Positions 1 to 6,737 of a stretch of DNA of 14,451 nt are shown in pieces. Position 1 is the stretch's first letter; every line of letters begins with the position of its first letter. Under the pieces are notes generated by a model. The model made no database searches, had not been told where the DNA came from, and was given only the letters and a program-made list of their open reading frames with translations. The stretch spans positions 8,988 to 23,438 of the forward strand of contig PGXR01000047.1 in the NCBI GenBank assembly GCA_002839245.1, given 5' to 3'. The DNA comes from Spirochaetae bacterium HGW-Spirochaetae-7 (GTDB taxonomy: Bacteria > Spirochaetota > Spirochaetia > Treponematales > UBA12059). The position numbers were made by a program, and so were the translations under genes.

Positions 1-688
1 CCAGGAGCGGCACGGCGTAGGCGCCGAATATCGGTATGAACGTGAACAGGAAGGCCGTGAGGATGCCGCCCTTGATGTTCGGCAGGAGTACCCGGTTTAT
101 CGCCTTGAGCTTGGTCGCCCCCAGGTCGCGGGCGGCCTCGAGAAGCCCGAAGTCGAATTTGTCTATCGTCGAATACAAGGGCAGGATGGCGTACGGCAGG
201 TAGGTGTACACCAGCACGAGCATCACCGCCCCGCGGTTATAGAGGAAGCGGATGCTCTGCTTGGCCAGGCCGGTGGCGAGCAGTATGTCGTTAAGGAAGC
301 CCTCGTTGCCGAGGATGGCTATCCACGCGTAGATGCGTATGAGGAAATTGGTCCAGAACGGAATCATGATAAGCATGAGGAGGATGTTCTGGTGCGTGCT
401 CCTGGCCATGTAGTAGCCGCAGGGGATGGCTATCAGCATCGTGATGGCGGTCGCGCCTATCGCGACGAGTATCGTGTTCAGCGTCACCCTGGCGAAGGTC
501 GAGTTGGCTATCGCCCGGTAGGCGTCGAGCGTCGGGGTCCACTCGATGCCGCCCCTCTGGCCCGGCGTCATGAAGCTGTAGGCGACGATGATAGCCAGCG
601 GGGCGAGGAAGAACACCGACAGCCAGAAGATCGACGGGGCGGCGTACAGGCCGCCCGGCCCCCCGGTGCGGCCGGGGACGCGCTTCAT
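1..688 (-). CDS. potB: Polyamine ABC transporter permease PotB (3' end outside window)
   Basis: Inner-membrane permease subunit of a spermidine/putrescine-type ABC importer. It would form the channel with a second permease (PotC) and take energy from PotA. The ATG at 688-686 gives MKRVPGRTGG..., and 229 codons are in the window. Hydrophobic segments are visible near residues 16-37, 68-90, 102-125 and 153-175, with another starting near 208. The cytoplasmic EAA loop that docks on the ATPase is clear at residues 184-208 (EAARDLGATK then INRVLLPNIKGG). The start codon overlaps the potA stop by four bases (ATGA), so the two are translationally coupled in the order potA-potB; potC and potD would be expected to the left. 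The family assignment is secure. The exact substrate (spermidine, putrescine or a related cation) is inferred from similarity to PotB/PotH. Confidence 0.92.
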   Translation of the reverse strand, partial: MKRVPGRTGGPGGLYAAPSIFWLSVFFLAPLAIIVAYSFMTPGQRGGIEWTPTLDAYRAIANSTFARVTLNTILVAIGATAITMLIAIPCGYYMARSTHQNILLMLIMIPFWTNFLIRIYAWIAILGNEGFLNDILLATGLAKQSIRFLYNRGAVMLVLVYTYLPYAILPLYSTIDKFDFGLLEAARDLGATKLKAINRVLLPNIKGGILTAFLFTFIPIFGAYAVPLL

Positions 689-1791
689 CGCCTGACCTCG
701 ACCAGGTACGCGTCCTCCGCGCTGAACGAAAGCCAGACCGAGTCCTTCCAGCCTATCTCCGGTCCGTCATCGGACCAGTCCGCGTGCTGCTTTATCACCT
801 TGAGCACCGGGCCGTTCGCGGTCCTGACGTAGAACTTGCTCTGGAATCCGGAATAGATCGGCTCGTCGACTATTCCCGCTACGGCGTTCAGGCCGTTCCT
901 GGCGGAACGCGGCTCGTCGAGTGCGATGCGTATCTTTTCCGGCCTGATCGTCCAGCTGACGCGGGAGCCGACGGGTGGCGGATCGTTCGCGGTCACCCTG
1001 ATGGTCCCAAGGCCTTCGACGGCGAGCTCCACCAGTTCGCCCGACACCGACACGACGTTGGCCTCGTAGAGGTTGGTCTCGCCTATGAACTTGGCGACGA
1101 AATCGGTGGCGGGCGACTCGTATATCTCCTGCGGGGTGCCGATCTGGAGGACCTCGCCTGAGTCCATCACCGCGATGCGGTCAGAGACGGACAGGGCTTC
1201 CTGCTGGTCGTGCGTCACGTAGATGAAAGTGATGCCTATCTTGTCGTGTATCGAGTCGAGTTCGATGAGCATGTGCTGGCGGAGCTTGGCGTCCAGGGCC
1301 GACAGCGGTTCGTCGAGGAGGAGGACCGATGGCTCGTTGATGAGCGCGCGGGCTATGGCGACGCGCTGCTTCTGCCCGCCCGAAAGCTGTGAAGGCTTCT
1401 TGCCGGCGTGGGACTCCAGCTCGACCAGGTGCAGGTAGTCGGCGACCCTTGAACGTATCTCCGACTCGGAGGCTTTCTTGAGCCGCATGGAGAAGGCCAC
1501 GTTCTCGAATACCGACAGGTGCGGGAACAGGGCGTAATTCTGGAAAACCGTGTTGACGTGCCGCCCGTCAGGAGGAAGAGGCAGTACGTCGCGGCCGTCG
1601 AGGAGTACCGTGCCGCTTTCGGGGCTTTCGAAGCCCGCGATGATCCGCAGCAAGGTTGTCTTGCCGCATCCGGATGGACCCAAGAGCGAGAAGAACTCGC
1701 CCTTCCTGATTTCAACGCTCACGTCGTTCAGCGCCTTGAAGTCGCCGAATGACTTGCATACGTGCCCGATGACTACGTCGCTCCCTTTCAC
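685..1791 (-). CDS. potA: Polyamine ABC transporter ATP-binding protein PotA
   Basis: Cytoplasmic ATPase that powers spermidine/putrescine uptake through the adjacent permease. The protein has 368 residues, close to the 378 of E. coli PotA. Visible motifs are Walker A GPSGCGKTT (38-46), Q-loop Gln84, signature LSGGQKQR (136-143), Walker B LLLDEP (157-162), D-loop SALD, and switch His194. A C-terminal TOBE-type beta domain runs from about residue 235 to the end, with the FIGETN stretch typical of PotA/PotG at its start. The start is a GTG at 1791-1789; no in-frame ATG lies upstream. A GGAGGGG purine run sits rather far (about 14-16 bases) before it, followed by an A-rich stretch. It is the first gene of the transporter operon and is divergent from mazG. 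Confidence 0.94.
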   Translation of the reverse strand: MKGSDVVIGHVCKSFGDFKALNDVSVEIRKGEFFSLLGPSGCGKTTLLRIIAGFESPESGTVLLDGRDVLPLPPDGRHVNTVFQNYALFPHLSVFENVAFSMRLKKASESEIRSRVADYLHLVELESHAGKKPSQLSGGQKQRVAIARALINEPSVLLLDEPLSALDAKLRQHMLIELDSIHDKIGITFIYVTHDQQEALSVSDRIAVMDSGEVLQIGTPQEIYESPATDFVAKFIGETNLYEANVVSVSGELVELAVEGLGTIRVTANDPPPVGSRVSWTIRPEKIRIALDEPRSARNGLNAVAGIVDEPIYSGFQSKFYVRTANGPVLKVIKQHADWSDDGPEIGWKDSVWLSFSAEDAYLVEVRR

Positions 1792-1838
1792 CGTCTTTTT
1801 CTTTTCCCCTCCATGGCTCCATGATGATGTCGAATCAA

Positions 1839-1867
1839 GTTATAAGCGCAATCAAACGAGCGCACAA
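1839..1867 (-). promoter_or_regulatory. Candidate sigma70-type promoter for potA-potB
   Basis: On the minus strand a -10 box TATAAC (1844-1839) lies 17 bases after a weak -35 TTGTGC (1867-1862). The -10 matches five of six consensus bases and the -35 only three. Transcription would start near 1832, giving a leader of about 40 bases to the GTG of potA. The rest of the 218-base gap to mazG (1792-2009) must also hold the mazG promoter. A TTGTCA at 1887-1892 on the plus strand is a possible -35, but no good -10 follows at the right distance. Confidence 0.4.
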
Positions 1868-2009
1868 TGGGGTATTCGAGCCGATCTTGTCAACCGTTTT
1901 TTTCATATTTTATGCGGGGTTTATTCATCGCCGCCGCCGTGTATACGCCATACATTCATGACCTCGGCCGAGCCTTGCGCAAGCAGGTGGCTCTCGGCAC
2001 AATGTTGCC

Positions 2010-2837
2010 ATGGATACCAGAACCGACCCCCGTGAAGCCTTCGGGAAACTCTACGACATCATCGTCCGGCTCCGGGCCCCCGATGGCTGCCCGTGGGACC
2101 GCGAGCAGACGCCCGAAAGCATACGCGGCAACCTGATCGAGGAAGCCTACGAATGCGTCGAGGCGATAAACGAGAACGACGTGCCGCACATCCGCGAGGA
2201 GATAGGCGACGTCATGCTCGTCGCTACGATGATGGCGGTGATCTATGAGGAGCGGGGCTCGTTCTCCGCCGCCGACGCGCTGGCGACGACGGCAGAGAAA
2301 CTGGTGCGGCGCCACCCCCACGTCTTCAGCGATGCCGACGCGGCCACGCCCGACGCCGTCGTCAAACAGTGGAACGACATAAAGGAAAACCTGGAAGGAC
2401 GCCGCAAGAAAGACTCCCTCCTGGACGCCGTATCAAAGGCCCTGCCACCGCTCGAGCGCTCGTACAAGCTGCAGAAAGCCGCGGCCAAGGTCGGCTTCGA
2501 CTGGCCCGACCACCAGGGACCCTGGGACAAGCTGGAGGAAGAGCTGCGCGAATCGCGGGAAGCCTGCGCGGCGATCGAGTCCAAGGCTGCCACCGGCGCG
2601 GACGATTCAGCCGAGCGCGCGATGCTCGAGGACGAGATAGGCGACCTGCTGTTCTCGGTCGTCAATGTGGCACGCAAGCACAAGGTTGACCCCGCCATAG
2701 CGATGCACCGCGCGGCCGAGAAGTTCTCACATCGATTCCGGCATGTGGAGAAACGTATGGCGGCGGCCGGCGAGAAGATGGAATCAGGCAAGCTGGCTAT
2801 GATGGACGCGTATTGGGACGAGGCAAAGAAGGGCTGA
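2010..2837 (+). CDS. mazG: Nucleoside triphosphate pyrophosphohydrolase MazG
   Basis: Cytoplasmic enzyme that hydrolyses (d)NTPs, including non-canonical ones, to NMP and pyrophosphate. It has 275 residues, matching the two-domain form of the family. The N-terminal domain shows the signature CPWDREQT (27-34), then the Mg-binding EEAYE (44-48) and EEIGD (63-67). The C-terminal domain repeats the pattern with an acidic helix around LEEELRE and then DEIGDLLFSVVNVARKHKVD, followed by the usual FxxRFRHVEKRM ending. The ATG at 2010 gives MDTRTDPREAFGKLYDII, a typical family start. The ribosome site is poor: AGGTGG lies about 19 bases upstream. An ATG at 2002 is out of frame. It stands alone, divergent from potA and convergent with the next gene, with only 15 bases between stop codons. 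Confidence 0.95.
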   Translation: MDTRTDPREAFGKLYDIIVRLRAPDGCPWDREQTPESIRGNLIEEAYECVEAINENDVPHIREEIGDVMLVATMMAVIYEERGSFSAADALATTAEKLVRRHPHVFSDADAATPDAVVKQWNDIKENLEGRRKKDSLLDAVSKALPPLERSYKLQKAAAKVGFDWPDHQGPWDKLEEELRESREACAAIESKAATGADDSAERAMLEDEIGDLLFSVVNVARKHKVDPAIAMHRAAEKFSHRFRHVEKRMAAAGEKMESGKLAMMDAYWDEAKKG

Positions 2838-2852
2838 GCGAACGCTCCGCGT

Positions 2853-3818
2853 TTACGGCCCGATATAATAGCTGGCCATGGCCTCGGCGACCTCGGTCTT
2901 CGTCGAGCCTGAGCCTAGTACGGCCAAGCCTCTCGTCATCGTGCCTCTGGCGCTCGTTCCGAGGTCGCTGAAATCGGATTGCCCCTCCAGGAACGGCGTC
3001 GTCGACGCGATCGCCTTGATGAACTCGGTGCCGAACGGCGGCTCCATCAGAAACGAGAACCGGGCGTCATCATCGGGCGGGAGCCTGATGGCGGCCCCGG
3101 TACGTACGAGGCCGTCGGCTCCGCCGAAACGGTTGGGCCAGATGAGCTGTATACGCCCAGCCCCGTCGACGTGGTACACACGGACGTAAGCATCCTTGGT
3201 CACCCCGATGATTGCGGAGAGGTATTCGCCTGCCCTGTACGCCGCACCCGTGCCGCGATCGGTGCTGACCGATACCTTCAATCCGCCGGGAACCGACCCC
3301 GAAAGGTGCGCGAGCTCCCTGGCTCTATCCGCCGTACCCGAAGTCGGCGCAACCGATGCGTACGGCGGCACGGCGGCGAGGGGCACGAACCAGTCGCCCA
3401 CTCCGATGAGCGTTCCGCTGGACAACTCAGTCAGCTCGAACCTGACACGCACGCTTTCGCCTTCGATAAAAAACCGCCCGGAAAGCAGGGCTTCGGCGCT
3501 CGTTTCCTGGAGGAACTGGCCGTACGACGCCTTGAGCAGTGGATCGAGGGCCGCCGCCGCGTTGCGGTTGAGCAGCTGAACTCGTTTGGAACCGGTCGAT
3601 GCCAGCAGGAACCGGTCCTGCACCCATCGCGAGAACGGCGTGGGCAGATCGGAGTATTCGTAGGTAAAGGTGCCGAAGGCCGCCCTGACGCTCGGCAGGT
3701 AGTAACTCGACGCGGCGGAGTCCATGGATTCGGCCATTCCCGCCTCCTGAGCCAGAAGCGGAACGATCGTCGCAAACATCAGCAGCGCAAGCGCCAGAAC
3801 GCGGTTCGTTTTTGACAT
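2853..3818 (-). CDS. Exported DUF4384-domain protein, partner of the caspase-like gene
   Basis: Predicted exported protein of 321 residues. The start is the ATG at 3818-3816, preceded by GGGAGG (3829-3824) at 5 bases; the open frame extends 21 codons further upstream without a comparable site. Residues 1-24 are a signal peptide (basic MSKTNR, hydrophobic core, ending LLAQE). Residues about 42-155 resemble the CsgG/LpoB-like domain of envelope lipoproteins: an FGTFTYE strand, PFSRWVQDRF helix, and a GRFFIEGESVRVRFEL strand pair (this match is tentative). Residues about 180-275 fit DUF4384: AGEYLSAIIG, DAYVRVYHVD, IQLIWPN, then PPFGTEFIKAIAS. In other genomes DUF4384 is often fused to caspase-like peptidases; here it follows the caspase gene as a separate cistron after 114 bases. 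The molecular role is unknown. It could be a partner, regulator or substrate of the protease. Confidence 0.85.
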   Translation of the reverse strand: MSKTNRVLALALLMFATIVPLLAQEAGMAESMDSAASSYYLPSVRAAFGTFTYEYSDLPTPFSRWVQDRFLLASTGSKRVQLLNRNAAAALDPLLKASYGQFLQETSAEALLSGRFFIEGESVRVRFELTELSSGTLIGVGDWFVPLAAVPPYASVAPTSGTADRARELAHLSGSVPGGLKVSVSTDRGTGAAYRAGEYLSAIIGVTKDAYVRVYHVDGAGRIQLIWPNRFGGADGLVRTGAAIRLPPDDDARFSFLMEPPFGTEFIKAIASTTPFLEGQSDFSDLGTSARGTMTRGLAVLGSGSTKTEVAEAMASYYIGP

Positions 3819-3932
3819 ATGATCCTCCCATCCGCCCACTGCAAAGCGGTTTGGCAGCAATCTGCTCCGGTGGCGGCACACTCGACTGAGGGCGCCAGGC
3901 CTCCCGGCCAGGAATTCCCGGTGCCAGCTGGA

Positions 3933-6488
3933 TTATTTGGCGAAGTCGATATAGAAGGATGGGGTGCCCAATGAACCATACTCCCAACCAGAGCCAGTAT
4001 CATGGGCAAGATTGACAACGACTGCATGGATTCCTTCCGGCACGTTTTTATCAAGCTTGTCCCAAGCTATCCGTTGAACCAACATTACATCATCTCTGTA
4101 ATGTGTCAGCATATCATCATACAGATTTTGCCATACGCCTGTTTTTATTCCCATATTCGAAAAAAATGCGCTCTTATCTACCTTGTAATGAAGTACAAGA
4201 TTTAAGTTGGTGCGCATACCCAATTCAATTGACAATTGTGTCATGATGGATTTCTTGACCCCTTTAGGCGGCTTTTTAAAAGGATTCACTTTTTCAAAAT
4301 CTATCCGCCAATACAGATACTTGTCGTCCCTGCAGATAAAAATCTTCGTGATGCCCATGCCGTCTTGGTCAAGTATCCCCGCGGATGCACGCATCGGGGA
4401 CGAAGGCGCTAGGATAGGCGGTATCCCGTTCCACGATTCCGGTTTCTTGATGTCGATGGTGCGGCGCTCCAGGATCATGGCCAGTCCCGGGCGGCTTCCC
4501 CAGGGGACGCGATCGACGGCATCGGGGAAGATAACCGAGGTATAGTTGCGTGGGGTCTCGCTCGCTCGCTCGAAACGAAGCCGCGCCGTACCTGCAGGGA
4601 CGGTCAGGCGTCCGATCGGGGTGACGCCCAGCTTGTCGTCGCCCGAGAACACGGTATATCCGGGTGGCACCAGGTCGAAATTCACTTCGCTCGAGCCCTG
4701 CCTGGCCTTGACCGGAATGGCTATCTCGCCTCCGTCTGGCACGGTAACCCATTCCGTAGGCTGATCCAGATAATAGCGGTCCGCTACGAAGCTGCTCTGT
4801 ACCGTGATGCTGTGAGAACCCGGAGCCAGCTCGATGGTCTCGGGGGTGAGGATATAGTCTCCCTCGTCGACACGTACCGACAGTCCGGGCGGGTCGCTCG
4901 TCAGCGACAGCATTCCCCTGCCGGAAGGCAGCTTTGTGCCGGATGCTGCCATGCTCCCGGAGCTCGGGGCGATCGCTGGGGGAGCAGCCGCAGCTTTGAC
5001 CGGCCGGAGCGGCGGCACGCACACGACGTCCTTGCCGACGGGAACGAATACCGATACCGTCACCGGCTCCCAACCGGTTCCCTCGAAGCGCAGTGCGTAG
5101 CTTCCCGACGGGAATGGGCCTACGGCAAGGCTCTCGTCGGCTTTGGAAGCGCTCGCGAGGAAGGCCTCCTTCAGGTAGACGCTCACGCCCTTGGGCAGGC
5201 CTCCGACGACTATGGTTCCTCCCGCGAATTTCAGCGTCGTCGTCTTGCCCGGCTCGATGATCGGTTCATATTCCACGGCGTCCGGCCATAGCCCGTAGCT
5301 CACCTGCACCTTGAGCTTGCCTGAGGCCAGCCCCTCGACGGTCAGGCCTGTCTGGCCGAGGTCCCCGGCCTTGGCACCGTTCAGGAGCAAGCTAGCTCCC
5401 TCGGGGAAGCCGGCGAGCGACAGCGCACCGGTGGTGACGGGCTTGAAGCTGAACGAGACCTCGGTGGATATGCCGGGCTCGACGACGACCTTGCGCGACT
5501 CCGAGGAGGACGCATACCTTAGCTCCAGGCTCCGCTCCCCGGCCGGAAGGTCCGGTATCGTGATGGATTTACCCGGCGCCGTCCGGCCGGATTTCTTCCC
5601 GTCGATGTAGATGTCGGCATCGGTCGCGGCGATCACCTTGAGGTCGCCCGTCGTGGGCTTGAGGAACAGGGCGAAGGCAGCGCCGGTTTCATTGCCGGGA
5701 ATGGTACCGATCAGCGGCTCGCTCTTGGTGACCCCGCGGCGGATACGGTCGAACATCGTGTGCGGGTCGAGCACGCGGTCGGTGTTGCGCTCGAGGAGAG
5801 ACACCAGCTGGCGGCCGAATTCGCTCTCGTCGGGGACCGTCTCGGATGCGCCGGATGTCAGGACCTGCCTAGCGGTCAGGCGGAGCGCCTTCTTGAAATA
5901 CTCTGAATCCACCGTAGGGCCAGCGCCCCTGGTCACGTTGAGAAAGTCGCCCGAGAAGCAGGCGTCGGCGATCAGGAGTACGCGCTGTACCTTGAGTCCG
6001 GCGACGTAGTTCCTGAGCTGGGCGTTTGGAATCCATGAACGTTGGCTGTATATGTCCTTGGCGCCGTCTGACGCAATCCAGAACCCCGTCCTCGATTCGT
6101 CGAGGTAGCCATGTCCGGCGTAGAAGATGAGGAGCGAGTCTTTGAGCCCGACCTTCCTGGGCAAAACATCGACGAAGAGCCTGCGTATGCCGCTCGCAGT
6201 AGCGTCCTTGTCGTACAATTCGATGAACTCGTCGATGAAGTACCGCTCGGCGAGCACGCGCTTCACGGCCTTTGCCTCCGACGCTGCGCCTTTCAGGGAT
6301 GGCCACTCGTCGTACTTGTCTATGCCGATGATGACGGCATACTGCCTGCCGACGTCAAAGTCGTCTGAACCGACTATGGTCCTGGCCATGACCGAAAGCC
6401 CGCGTTCCTGTGCGGCGAGTGACATCACAGTACAGATAAAGAGCACAAACGCACTGACGATCCTGGCATACGGCAACTTTTTGAGCAT
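3933..6488 (-). CDS. Secreted caspase-family (C14) protein with PEGA-like repeats
   Basis: Predicted exported cysteine peptidase of 851 residues. The start ATG at 6488-6486 has GGGAGA four bases before it and opens a signal peptide (MLKKLPYARI, hydrophobic core 10-25, ending SLAAQE); an in-frame upstream extension of 33 codons lacks these traits. The caspase p20-like domain spans about 47-280. It has strand QYAVIIGIDKYD, catalytic His126 in FYAGHGY, and catalytic Cys177 in LLIADACFSG, followed by TSGASE. Asp175 two residues before Cys resembles the metacaspase/paracaspase pattern linked to Arg/Lys cleavage; that specificity is inferred. About five PEGA-like beta modules follow (near 281-349, 353-424, 424-496, 525-596 and 598-673), with a Pro/Ala/Ser linker at 496-524. 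The C-terminal beta domain (675-851) has a weak resemblance to carbohydrate-binding/DOMON-like sandwiches, and its gene segment is AT-rich. It is the first cistron before the DUF4384 gene. Confidence 0.88.
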   Translation of the reverse strand: MLKKLPYARIVSAFVLFICTVMSLAAQERGLSVMARTIVGSDDFDVGRQYAVIIGIDKYDEWPSLKGAASEAKAVKRVLAERYFIDEFIELYDKDATASGIRRLFVDVLPRKVGLKDSLLIFYAGHGYLDESRTGFWIASDGAKDIYSQRSWIPNAQLRNYVAGLKVQRVLLIADACFSGDFLNVTRGAGPTVDSEYFKKALRLTARQVLTSGASETVPDESEFGRQLVSLLERNTDRVLDPHTMFDRIRRGVTKSEPLIGTIPGNETGAAFALFLKPTTGDLKVIAATDADIYIDGKKSGRTAPGKSITIPDLPAGERSLELRYASSSESRKVVVEPGISTEVSFSFKPVTTGALSLAGFPEGASLLLNGAKAGDLGQTGLTVEGLASGKLKVQVSYGLWPDAVEYEPIIEPGKTTTLKFAGGTIVVGGLPKGVSVYLKEAFLASASKADESLAVGPFPSGSYALRFEGTGWEPVTVSVFVPVGKDVVCVPPLRPVKAAAAPPAIAPSSGSMAASGTKLPSGRGMLSLTSDPPGLSVRVDEGDYILTPETIELAPGSHSITVQSSFVADRYYLDQPTEWVTVPDGGEIAIPVKARQGSSEVNFDLVPPGYTVFSGDDKLGVTPIGRLTVPAGTARLRFERASETPRNYTSVIFPDAVDRVPWGSRPGLAMILERRTIDIKKPESWNGIPPILAPSSPMRASAGILDQDGMGITKIFICRDDKYLYWRIDFEKVNPFKKPPKGVKKSIMTQLSIELGMRTNLNLVLHYKVDKSAFFSNMGIKTGVWQNLYDDMLTHYRDDVMLVQRIAWDKLDKNVPEGIHAVVVNLAHDTGSGWEYGSLGTPSFYIDFAK
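4081..4320. other. AT-rich segment inside the caspase-like gene
   Basis: By hand count this stretch has 86 G/C of 240 bases (36%), while the next 60 bases on the right (4381-4440) have 38 of 60 and the gene in general looks about 60% or more. The edges are graded: 4321-4380 has about 50%, 4021-4080 about 48% and 3961-4020 about 53%. It encodes residues about 723-802, the core of the C-terminal domain, and the reading frame is open throughout, so it is not a broken region. The base composition suggests a different origin for this domain. Confidence 0.75.
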
Positions 6489-6575
6489 GGGATCTCCCAA
6501 CTCGTCGAACCGGCGGGAACGCTTCAGCAGATCGCGGCAGTGGCAAGACAGCCCGGCGAAATACGTAATGTACGG

Positions 6576-6604
6576 AGAATAGCACACCCCATTACTTTCT
6601 TCAA
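6576..6604 (-). promoter_or_regulatory. Candidate promoter for the caspase-like/DUF4384 operon
   Basis: On the minus strand TTGAAG (6604-6599) and TATTCT (6581-6576) are separated by 17 bases; each matches four of six consensus positions. A transcript from near 6569 would have a leader of about 80 bases before the ATG at 6488. The region is locally AT-rich compared with the coding DNA, as expected of a promoter. Confidence 0.4.
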
Positions 6605-6668
6605 GTTTTCGTACTATTCACAATCAAAAACACTGCAGCTCCAGGCCGCCTCATGGATTTGGCGCCGA

Positions 6669-6697
6669 TTGACTCTCATGCGCTCTGGGTTTATCAT
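6669..6697 (+). promoter_or_regulatory. Promoter for the flavin oxidoreductase-fabF operon
   Basis: TTGACT (6669-6674), a 17-base spacer, and TATCAT (6692-6697); each box matches five of six sigma70-type consensus bases. The predicted start point near 6703-6705 falls inside the inverted repeat that begins at 6701. The leader to the ATG at 6738 would be about 34 bases. Confidence 0.65.
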
Positions 6698-6700
6698 CAG

Positions 6701-6725
6701 ATGACACAATGACTTTTTGTGTCAT
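6701..6725. promoter_or_regulatory. Perfect 9-7-9 inverted repeat, likely operator
   Basis: ATGACACAA (6701-6709) and its exact reverse complement TTGTGTCAT (6717-6725) are separated by seven bases. The repeat starts four bases after the -10 box and ends one base before the AAGGA ribosome site (6727-6731). A dimeric repressor bound here would block transcription start. As RNA the same bases would form a hairpin next to the ribosome site. No regulator gene lies in the window, and the sequence does not match FapR or FabT boxes as I recall them. Confidence 0.6.
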
Positions 6726-6737
6726 AAAGGATGGTCT

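Noticed and set aside
1935..1965. TGTAT-5-ATACA inverted repeat before mazG as an operator
   Set aside because: Five-base arms in an AT-rich intergenic stretch are within chance expectation.
2836..2847. GAGCG-AA-CGCTC hairpin between mazG and the DUF4384 gene as a terminator
   Set aside because: Loop of two bases, stem of five at most and no T-run; too weak to call.
2979..3815. Plus-strand open frame opposite the DUF4384 gene
   Set aside because: Highly charged, low-complexity product; the opposite strand has signal peptide, ribosome site and domain.
3882..3932. GC-rich partly palindromic DNA between the caspase-like and DUF4384 genes as a terminator or attenuator
   Set aside because: Only short, imperfect stems could be drawn and no T-run follows; the two genes are best read as one operon.
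4557..4572. Four copies of CTCG in the caspase-like gene, possible phase-variable repeat
   Set aside because: Four tetranucleotide units are too few for likely slippage, and the reading frame is open across them.
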